64,000 bases of DNA from Achatina immaculata (taxonomy: Eukaryota > Mollusca > Gastropoda > Stylommatophora > Achatinidae), in the NCBI GenBank assembly GCA_009760885.1, contig CM019716.1:12178050-12242049 (forward strand). The letters are read 5' to 3'. A program made the position numbers and the translations under genes. Every line of letters starts with the position of its first letter. The first letter of the stretch is position 1. The notes under the pieces are model-generated. The model saw only the letters and a program-made list of their open reading frames with translations. It had not been told where the DNA came from and searched no databases. Positions 27,101 through 39,100 of the stretch are shown here, piece by piece.

Positions 27101-30100
27101 ATCCTGCAATCACTGATTAACAGCATGGCTATCCTGCAATCACTGATTAACAGCATGGCTATCCTGCAATCACTGATTAACAGCATGGCTATCCTGCAAT
27201 CACTGATTAACAGCATGGCTATCCTGCAATCACTGATTAACAGCATGGCTATCCTGCAATCACTGATTAACAGCATGGCTATCCTACAATCACTGATTAA
27301 CAGCATGGCTATCCTGCAATCACTGATTAACAGCATGACTATCCTACAATCACTGATTAACAGCATAGCTACACTGCAATAACTGATTAACAGCATAGCA
27401 ACACTGCAATCACTGATTAACAGCATGGCTACATTACAATCACTAATTAACAACATAGCTACACTGCAATATCTAAATAACAGCATGATTACAATGCAAT
27501 TTCTGATTAACAGCATTATTACCCTGCAGTTATTGATTAACAGCATGGCAACCCTTCAGTTGCTGATTAACAGCATGACAACCCTTCAGTTGCTGATTAA
27601 CAGCATGACAACCCTTCAGTTGCTGATTAACACCATGGCAACCCTTCAATTATTGATTAATAGTTGAAGAACTATCGCTCTTCACAAAGTAAAACAAATA
27701 AAGAATCTGTGGAGAGGAACAGACAGAACCACAAAAATAAGATTTTTAAGGGCATGCATCTTTCCCATTGCAACATATGCATGTGAGACCTGGACACTTA
27801 ACAAAACAGCTGAGAAACACATAAATGCCTTTGAATGTAAATGCTACAAAAGAGTTCTTCAAATATCATGGACACAAAAAAGAACAAATATATCTATACT
27901 ACAAGAACTTAATATTGAAGAAGGCTGTCTAGTAAAGAGGATTAAAGAGAGAAAACTGAAATATTTTGGACACATTAAACGTCATGATAATCTAGAGAAG
28001 ACCGCCTTGGAAGGGTATATAATGGGAAAAAGAAAGAGAGGAAGACCAAAGTGAAGATGGCCACAAGAGATCATTGACGATCTGCAAATGGATGCATCAG
28101 CAGCAGGCCATCTTGCTCACAACCGAGAGGCCAACAGGAATGCTGTTAGGGAGGCAAAGTTCTTCAAGGGACATGCAAATGAATGACTGACTGAGAGGCC
28201 AACAGAAGAGCTGTTAGGGAGGCAAAGTTCTGCAAGGGACATGCAAATGACTGAATGAATGAAAGTTAAAGAACATGTCCATGAGCCAAACAAACATTTC
28301 AAATTTTAAAAAAAAATGAAATAGGAATGAAAACAAGCACAACCTACAGGACATAATCAAAGTACTGTCTCATCAGCGTCTCGGAGATCTCTGTCTTGCC
28401 TCTGTACAGTTCATACAGTTTCTGAATGTGCTGGAGAAAGTATTTCTCAAGTGAATAATGCATACAGCATAAACCCACATCTACATTATAATATTCTGTG
28501 CTTGGATGTAGCTATCAAATATGTCTCTGAGAATCTGTAGCCAATATTCTATCACTTCATCTGTGTCAGGTGGTTGGTACACATGTGTAAGAGAAGACAC
28601 TTGCAAGTTGTTTAACTCTAGGTTAAATCTTTTGAAACTTCTGAATCTGATACTGGTGTGATGGTATTTTTGAACTTGTACCCCTTTTGTGGCCATGTAC
28701 AGCATACTAGGTAATGATCACTTAACGAAGTACGAGAGATGTTACATTCAATGTTTTCTGGGTAGGATACATACATATGATCTATCAATGTGGATAATAC
28801 TTCTGCTACTCTGGTAGGTTTGGTGACAATTTGGGAAAGACTGTATGATAATATAATATTGCCCCCAACAAATGACTTGCCATAAACATAAAGACTGCAA
28901 ACTGTTATAAACACACGACTAATGACCTATAAAGAAAAATGACTGCATAATGTTATAAACGACAGATAAAAACACAAAAAAAATAGATGAAAAATTAAAG
29001 CCTCCTCTTTCTGCATCTTCCTTGTAAGAATGATGGTGACAAAAATGATTCTGTGCTTATCTCCGACAAGGAGGGTATAAAAAGAGCTGGTTTCATATTT
29101 CATCTATTTTTTTTTTTATTTTCATCTGTTGTGTTCTTTTTATATGTGATCCTTGAAAACAGCTTTTGCCAAATATTGGATTGTGCATGGGATTCATTTA
29201 CATGTGCTTATCTTTTTTGACTATTGACCTATAAAGAAAAATGACTGCATATTGTTATAAACGACGACAGATAAAAACACAAAAAAATTAGATGAAAAAT
29301 TAAAGCCTCCTCTTTCTGCATCTTCCTTGTAAGAATGATGGTGACAAAAATGATTCTGTGCTTATCTCTGACAAGGAGGGTATAAAAAGAGCTGGTTTCA
29401 TATTTCATCAATTTTTTTTTTATTTTCATCTGTTGTGTTCTTTTTATATGTGATCCTTGAAAACAGCTTTTGCCAAATATTGGATTGTTGCATGGGATTT
29501 ATTTACATGTGCTTATCTTTTTTTCTGCTATTCTTGTTTCTACTCACTTTCCCCATTTTTTTCTTATCCTTTATTAAAGCTCAACCACACATCTCGTTTT
29601 ACCTTTAATGTTAGAACCAGTTTTACCGCAGTCGTATCTTTCATAAACAACATGACTATCGTACTATAAACAAAAATGATTGCATCATGTTATACACATT
29701 TTCAGAGGAACAAAATGGAGAACTCATACAAGGAATGCTGACTGGTCAAAGTAAGTGAAAGAAATAAGTTTAGGATAAAAACAAAACAAAAACGTACGTC
29801 TGGATTTGGAGCTGCATACTTGTTCTCCAAAAGCTCATGCCTGATGTTTATGTCATTGACTAGGCCCACAGACTTCACGGCCACTTGATGAACTAGAGGG
29901 CCCAGCCACAGGGCAAGCCCTGCTCTGTAGAAAGGATAATGGCTGAATTTTTGTTTTAAGTGTCAGTGATTAGAAATAACTGGGTAAGGCTGAGTTTAAC
30001 AAAAAGAACACTAACTGAAATATTACATACAGAGACAGATAGTCCTAGCTTTCCAGGACTCCACCTTACAAGGACACAATTTTTATAACCACCAGCTCAG

Positions 30101-33100
30101 TAACTTATTACTGTCAATTTACGAATATTTTTAGAATATGCAGTATATTTGGGAAGGTAAAGTGGCCAGGCGTGATAATGACAACGTCACACTTTCATGT
30201 GCCGAAGGTCATGGAAAATACGGGCCTAACACTGTATTCCCCAATATGCCTTAATGGCGTGGAAACGGGAATTTTACCTTTAACCTTTACAGTACTTACT
30301 GTGAGATGGGGTGGAAGGGAGCATGGCAGCATACAATTGGATCTATGTGTATCATGTGACTACACTGTTGGTCATGTGACATATCTTGATCAGAGAGATC
30401 TTCTCTACACGAATGTCCTGTCTGTATGGCTGGTTATGAGAGATCTTCCCTACACAAAGGTCCTAACTGTACGGCTGGTTTTGAGAGATCTTCTCTACAC
30501 AAAGGTCCTGTCTGTATGTCTGGTTATGAGAGATCTTCTCTACACAAAGGTCCTGTCTGTATGTCTGGTTATGAGAGATCTTCTCTACACAAGGGTCCTA
30601 TCTGTACGGCTGGTTATGAGAGATCTTCTCTACACAAAGGTCCTGTCTGTATGTCTGGTTATGAGAGATCTCTACACAAAGGTCCTGTCTGTATGTCTGG
30701 TTATGAGAGATCTTCTCTACACAAAGGTCCTATCTGTATGTCTGGTTATGAGAGATCTTCTCTACACACATGTCCTGTCTGTATGGCTGGTTATGAGAGC
30801 TTAAACAGGTAAAATATCAAGAAGATGAGTGACAAACCCTGACCTTGTCTGTCTTACCTGAGCACAATACGGCCAACCAGCTCTCTATCATGAACAAGAT
30901 TGTGCAAAAATATGCTGGCCTAATGGAAGAAGAAATAGAAGTAAATTATGTGTTACTGACTGGCAAATGGTGAACATGTATTGATAAATCTTGCCAAATT
31001 GTGTGTTACTGACTAGCAAATGGTGAACATGTATTGATAAATCTTGCCAAATTGTGTGTTACTGACTAGCAAATGGTGGACATGTTTTTCTAAATTTATT
31101 TGTCACATCTTTCACAATATGGAATTAAGTTTTAAAAAAAATTTTTTTTTATTTGTTCTCATCTCTAGTCATGACATAAACCATCAGCCAATAAACTTCT
31201 AAGCTGCAGCAATACTTGTGCCACTTCAGGTACATGTAACCTTACATCTTCTCATCTCTAGTCATGACATAAACCATCAGCCAATAAACTTCCAAGCTGC
31301 AGCAATACTTGTGCCACTTCAGGTACATGTAACCTTACATCTTCTCATCTCTAGTCAAGACATAAACCATCAGCCAATAAACTTCCAAGCTGCAGCAATA
31401 CTTGTGCCACTTCAGGTACATGTAACCTTACATCTTCTCATCTCTAGTCATGACATAAACCATCAGCCAATAAACTTCCAAGCTGCAGCAATACTTGTGC
31501 CACTTCAGGTACATGTAACCTTACATCTTCTCATCTCTAGTCATGACATAAACCATCAGCCAATAAACTTCCAAGCTGCAGCAATACTTGTGCCACTTCA
31601 GGTACATGTAACCTTACATCTTCTCATCTCTAGTCATGACATAAACCATCAGCCAATAAACTTCTACTTGTGCCACTTCAGGCACATGTAACCTTACATC
31701 TTCTCATCTCTAGTCAAGACATAAACCATCAGCCAATAAACTTCTACTTGTGCCACCTCAGTCACATATAACCTTATATCTTATCTCTAGTCAAGACATA
31801 AACCATCAGCCAATAAACTTCTACTTGTGCCACTTCAGTCACATGTAACCTTACATCTTCTCATCTCTAGTCAAGACATAAACCATCAGCCAATAAACTT
31901 CTACTTGTGCCACTTTAGTCACATGTAACCTTACATCTTCTCATCTCTAGTCATGACATAAACCATCAGTCAATAAACTTCTACTTGTGCCACTTTAGTC
32001 ACATGTAACCTTACATCTTCTCATCTCTAGTCATGACATAAACCATCAGTCAATAAACTTCTACACCCGACACTTCTCCCCTAGCAGCTATCATGTTTAT
32101 ATTGCCTTCCCCCCCCCTTCTACCACCTGTTTTCCTCCTCTCTCTCCATCTCTTCTTTACGACTGGCTCTATCGGCTTATCCTTTGTGTGGCCCGCTTGG
32201 TCCCTATGCATCTTCTAGTGGACACGCATTTCTCCGTTTCCTACTTCTGGTGGAGGCCATATTAAGATAAGTTCTTCGTTTAGTTACTTGTTTTTGTTTT
32301 TGTCTCATTTGTGCATGTAATCCTCGAAAAAGGCTCACGCCAAAATATCGGATGTTGTATGTTTTTCATTTATACATTCTCATACTTTCTATTTGTTTTT
32401 TCTCACTTTACACACTCCCTCTGCCACTTTGTAAAACTACACCATACACCTCTATCTACATCACCTTGTCAGTCCATTCGCTGTCATTATCCATTGGCTT
32501 CACACTACACAGGTAAACCTCCACAGCCTGTGGAGACAGAGGGAATAAAATAAATACAGAAAATCAATTAACATTTAGATACCAAGGGAAACAGTTAACA
32601 TGAGGAGATCAAGAAATTAACATGTGAAAATAAAGGAAATAAGTAATGTAAGGTGATGAAAGAAAACAGTTAACATGAGGAGATCAAGAAATTAACATGC
32701 GAAAATAAAGGAAATAAGTAATGTAAGGTGATGAAATAAAACAGTTAACATGAGGAGATCAAGAAATTAACATGTGAAAATAAAGGAAATAAATAATGTA
32801 AGGTGATGAAAGAAAACAGTTAACATGGGGAGATCAAGAAATTAACATGTGAAAATAAAGGAAATAAGTAATGTAAGGTGATGAAATAAAACAGTTAACA
32901 TGGGGAGATCAAGAAATTAACATGTGAAAATAAAGGAAATAAGTAATGTAAGGTGATGAAATAAAACAGTTAACATGGGGAGATCAAGAAATTAACATGT
33001 GAAAATAAAGGAAATAAATAATGTAAGGTGATGAAATAAAACAGTTAACATGGGGAGATCAAGAAATTAACATGTGAAAATAAAGGAAATAAATAATGTA

Positions 33101-36100
33101 AGGTGATGAAATAAAACAGTTAACATGGGGAGATCAAGAAATTAACATGTGAAAATAAAGGAAATAAGTAATGTAAGGTGATGAAAGAAAACAGTTAACA
33201 TGAGGAGATCAAGAAATTAACATGCGAAAATAAAGGAAATAAGTAATGTAAGGTGATGAAAGAAAACAGTTAACATGAGGAGATCAAGAAATTAACATGT
33301 GAAAATAAAGGAAATAAATAATGTAAGGTGATGAAAGAAAACAGTTAACATGGGGAGATCAAAGAAAACAGTTGATATCAGGTCAAGGGAACAGACTAAA
33401 TGTTCACGAAGAATTAGAAAAATATTCTGGCCAAACACCATAAGAAATAACATCTTGTTGGCAGAAATGCAAATGAAACCACTGACAGCAATTACTGAGG
33501 AAAGATGCTGATGATGGTTGGGACATGTGCTCCGAATGACTGACAACTCACTACCTAAAATAGCACTAAGATGAACAGGGGAACAGAAGTAAGGGTAGAC
33601 CAAAAGAGACATGGAGAAGAACAGAGATGATGTTAAGCAATAGAGGGCTCACCTGGGCAAAAGCAGAAAAAAAAGACAAAGGACAGATATTTGTTGAAAA
33701 CCCTTGCAGAAGCCTCATTTGCCTTGAGCACTTAAGGTTCCAAGAGAAAGATACTTCCAAAAAATATTTTATAATTAAAAAAATATACATTCAGAAAGTA
33801 ATGCGCCACATTGTTTTTTTCAGTTAATAATGAAGATAGAAGCATGACATTTTGCATATTTTAAATAAGGCCTGTGCCAATTGTGTGAACCAAATTGCAC
33901 CGCAACCGGCCAAAGAATATGGCTGCCCTAACCGTTGAAATGGAGCGTGTTAGCAACTTGCGGTGTAAGCAGCGAATTGTAATAAAATTTCTCATTGCAG
34001 AGAAGGAAACTGTTGTGAACATTCACAAGCATCTATGTGATGTGTATGGAAGTTTTGCAGTTGACAGAAGTACAGTCAATTGCTGTCAGAGAATCAAAGA
34101 ATCAATAAGTGGAGATAAGGAGTTGCATGATCAGCCTCACTGTGAACATCCTGCCACAGTCGCCAAGGTAGAAATGTTGAAATGCGCTGAGGGCATTATT
34201 CTTACTAATAGGCATATCACTACTCAACAATTGGCCTTAAAGCTGTCAGTCAGCAGTGGTAGTGCAAATGCAGTTATGAAAGCTCCGAGATTTTATAAGG
34301 TTTGCGCAAGATGGATTCCTCAAAGTCTCATAAATGACCATCAATTGCAAAGAAAAGCAGTTTCTTCTGAACTGTTGGAGCATTTCAATGCAGAGGGACA
34401 GAACTTTTTGGCTAAGATCGTAACAGGTGACGAAACCTGGACACATCATTTTGAACCTGAGACAAAAAGACAGTCAATGGAGTGGCATCATCCCAATCAC
34501 CACGAAGAAAGAAATTCAAGACAACTCCTTCGGCTGGAAAGGTCATGATCACTGTCTTTTGGGACACAGAAGGTGTGATTCTTGTGGATGTTATGCCAAG
34601 AAGAGAGACAATCAATTTGCAAGCTTACATTAAGACACTGAAAAAACTCAATCAACGTTTTTGCAGAGTTCAGCCGCACAAGAATACAGCAGACCTGCTT
34701 CATGACAATGCATGCCCTCACACAAGTCTGGCAACACAGGAAGCAATCACCAGATTGGGTTTGACTGTAATACCGCATCCACCCTATAGTCCAGATTTGG
34801 CACCCCCTGATTTCCATCTGTTTGGTCCACTTAAAGATGCACTCCGAGGGGTAAGATTTGAAGATGACGAAGGAGTGATTCATGCAGTGAAGAAATGGCT
34901 ACATAATCAAGAGAAAATCTGATATGGGCTAGGAATACATGCACTTATTTCGCACTGGCGTAAAGCCGTACAAGTTGATGGGGACTATATTGAATAATAC
35001 CAATGTTTACATGACATATCCATGTATATTGTGTATAAATTTCATGCCTTTTGAATAAACAGCTCCTGAGAAAAACAATGTGGTGCATTACTTTCTGAAC
35101 GCCCCTCGTATATACAGGAAAGGAAATCACTTCAAACTGACCTGGTATGGAACTTCAGCAAGCCTCCTTGGAAGTTTCAGTAACTGATGCACAGTTGCTA
35201 CCTTCTCATAGCCAGCATCCACCAGCCACAGTCTATATTTTGTCTGGGCTGTTTTGCTTGCTTCACACGATGCCAATACCTTGGCCCTAAATACAACATC
35301 AGGGGAATGCACTCTAGTTTTTTTTTCTTGCCTTGAACAGTCAAAATAGCTCTATCACAAAATACAAGGGCTGTTAGCAAAGTTCTGGGACTGAAATTTT
35401 TTCCAGCAAATTATAATACACAGCGAAGTGGTGCCAAATATGAGTTGTGATGATTAATCCAGAGTGTACATGCAAAATCTGAATTCATTATCTTCAGTCA
35501 TTCACACTGCACAAGTCTTCTAGTGAATGCATACCTGCAGTTTCTGGTGCACTTCAGCATGGATGAGAAAATTCAACAGCATGTGTGCACTGATTTCTGC
35601 ATTCACCTCGGGAAAACTGGAGCAGAAACTTATCTTCTTCTTCTTCGTTCGCTTCTACCACCAAGACCGCCCTGTGATCCTACTGATTTTACGTCTGGGG
35701 TCCTCGTTAAGTCTCATGGTCCCCGAAAGGACCACACGAGATCCCCGAGAGGATCACAACAGGTTCAGAGTATCGCAGGGCTTGAGCTTGTATTCTTGGT
35801 GGGTCTCAGAAGCGGGATTGCATGACACCGTGATTTTCGTTGCACCAGTTTAGTCTAGAGTTGGACTTTCTCACTGGAAGACCTCGACGTGTTTTGGATA
35901 TCAGTGTATCCTCGCTGGGTGAGAGGTGGTAGCCCATCCAGGCTAAAGTTGGACTTTCTCACTGGAAAACCTTGACGTGTTTTGAGATACCCGTCTATCA
36001 TCGCTGGGTGAAAGGTGGTTGCCCATCCAGTCCAGTGTTGGACTTTCTCACCGGAAAACCTCAGCGTGATTAGGATATGCATACATCCCCGCCGGGTGAG

Positions 36101-39100
36101 AGGTGGTTGCCTATCTAGACTGCCCTGGTCCAGTGTCTCTGACTTCAGCATTTTGTAGTTGTGGCCGCTACCCTTCCTAGTTGTGACCAGAATGGAGCTT
36201 TTGTCCAGGAGGACGAATCCTTGCCACTAGTGACTTCCACCCCTGGGTTGAGCCAGTTTAGGCATATTATCCCAGTATGGGCGTGTTTGGGACATGACCG
36301 ACCTCTAGAGCAGAAGTACTGTGACATGCGTAGCCTTCAAGTTTCACCCCTGGTGTGAGCCGGTTTAGGCATATTTCACCAGTATGGGTGTATATCAGGC
36401 ATGACCGACCTCTAGAGCAGAGGTGGTGTGACATGCCTACCCATCAAGTTTCGCCCCTGGTGTACGCCGGTTTAGGCATATTTCACCAGTGTAGGTGTAT
36501 TTCGGACATAGCCGGACTCTAGAGCAGAGGTGCCGTGGTATGTGTAGCTCTCGCAGCGATACTACTGGACATACCGATTAAACTTCACTTTATCCTTTCC
36601 TTCACCTTTTCACATCGGCTTCTTTTCCGCAGTTTTTTCCTTGACCGGGAGGAGATTCACTCCATGCACGGCATCTGAAGAGTCTCGCCAGCAGTGTGCA
36701 GAAACTTATGAAATGCTACAATCAGATTTTGGTAAGTCCTGCCTAAAACTGAATGCTCATCACTTGAAGATGACCACTGCTCTAGCAAACCATCCATCTC
36801 CAACACCGATAAGACCATGGCACATGTGCAAGAAGTCATTTGCACTATCCAATGTCTAACAGTTAGAGAGGTAGCAGAGGATGTAGAAACAGCAATTCTA
36901 AACAAAGATTTTGATATGAGACATGTGCCAGCAAAACCTGTGCCCCATCTCCTGACTGCAGAGCAAAAGCAGACTGCCTGCCAGTTTGCACTGATCTCCG
37001 TGTGCGAGCCAAAATGATCCCAACTTCATATCATCAATAATCACTGATGATGAAAGATGGATGTACGGGCAGACCCAGAAACAAAGCTAATGTCATCCCA
37101 GTGGAGAATGTTATCATCTCCTTGACCTAAGAAGCTGCGGCAGGTGATTTCCAATGTCAAGACCATGCTGATTATGTTCTTCAGTATTGATGAACTATTC
37201 ATCACGAATTCATCCCTAGAGGGTAGACAATGAATACAGAATTCTACACAGCAGTTCTACAATGCCTCCACGTTGTGCACATTGTCCTGAGAAGTGGCAC
37301 ACTGGCAACTGGATCCTTCACCATGACAATGCCCATGCACACACGTCTGTCAAAACAAATTTTTTGGCAAAAAAACCACATTCCGTTACTTCCACACTCT
37401 CCATACTCATCTGATCTTGCTCCCTGTGACTTCTTGTTACTTCCACACTCTCCATACTCATCTGACCTTGCTCCCTGTGACTTCTTGTTGCTTCCACATC
37501 TGAAGAAAACACTGAAGGTCACCGATTTAATGAAGTTGAAGAGATTCAAACAAACGCGATGAAACAAATGAGGGTTACCTCACAAAATGACTTCCAGAGG
37601 TACTTCCATAAATGGCAGGACCGCTGGAATAACCGTATACAATCACAAGGAGATTACTCTGAAGGAGACTAGACCAAGAAGCTGGTAAATCTACTCGTTT
37701 GGTCCAAAAAAAAAAAAAAAAGCCAGTCCCGGAGCTCTGCAAACAGCCCTTGTATTGAGAGGTTTAAAAAACTGCATGCAAATTTTATTTTATTGATAAA
37801 ACAAACTAAAATGTCTTTTCCACTGAAAATATGTTTCTAGGATATATTCCAAATAAATGAAATGGATTCTGCTGTCAAAGGAGATAAGTATTATTTTAAA
37901 TCCTATGTAAGATCATGATAATGAATAGAAAAAAAAAATGTCTGCATGTGATAAGAGCTTTTCAGTAGTCAAAGAATCAAACCACAACAACTATCACCTA
38001 TCAACCATTGATCTTTTATATGCCCATCAACCACTGATCTTTTATATGCTTTGGTGGTATATACCTTTTCCCAGAAGACAGTGTTTTTGTGAATTCACAA
38101 TTTTTTTTTCTTGTCATGTCATTTGAATCGTGCTTTCTGTCAGGAATCCATACAGGAGAAATAGTCTATAAATACTCCTTAGGCGCCTTCCATTTGTTCA
38201 AATATATCTTATTCTCCACTATGATAATTTATAAATGAAGATCACCAAGTCATACACACAAGCACAGATAGGATCAGTCACAGGAAAGACACTTAATGGC
38301 AGGATTCTGGCTGCTTGAAAAACAAAAGTTAGAGGATCAGTCACAAGAAAGACACTTAAAGGCTGGACTCTGACTGCTTGAAAAACAAAAGTTAGAGGAT
38401 CAGTCACAAGAAAGACACTTAAAGGCAGGATTCTGACTGCTTGAAAAACAAAAGTTAGAGGATCAGTCACAGAAAAGACACTTAATGGCAGGATTCTGAC
38501 TGCTTGAAAAACAAAAGTTAGTTCTCTTCTCTTTTCCCATCTCAAATAACTGCCTTCGGTAAAATGGGTGAAATATCTTCACAACATTCACATTCTACAC
38601 AAAACATGTTCTCGCCGCATTGTTTCACACAAATATGAAACACAGCCAAGCCAACATTCACAGCCATACTGCTGCATGCACTGGGCACATACAATACAGA
38701 TTACCTGTGGAATGTGCCATTATCATCTTTGAAAGCACAAAGACCATCCAAAACTGAAAAGAAATTACTGATTGCTTTAACAATGACATATGTAGACATA
38801 AATAAAAAAAAATATCTTCATTGTTATCTTGGCCTTATTAACATAAATTTTCTAGGCCTTTTCGTTATTATTAACCAGATCATCATCTTTGATACTAACA
38901 ATACTCCATCTCCTTTAACAATAATAAACATTTCCTTACATAATCAGATATAACCTAGCAAAAAATGACAAGGAAAAAAAATCTGAACTTCACTCAAACT
39001 GTGTCTCAAAATAAAATGAAAAGAAATAAGACTTTTACTTGCACTAATTTTACAGCTGTTCTAACTCAAGAAAATAGATATTTCTACTTTTTTTTCATAT

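Noticed and set aside
26597..27382. 261-codon ORF with [10 protein letters not shown] repeats, and the 198-codon ORF on the other strand
   Set aside because: Both come from a 30 bp minisatellite whose unit length is a multiple of three. Open on both strands, no domain, no splice support.
30172..30804. 210-codon ORF
   Set aside because: 45 bp minisatellite in intron, with the overlapping frame equally open.
31218..31691. 157-codon ORF
   Set aside because: 93 bp minisatellite; reading frame kept only by unit length.
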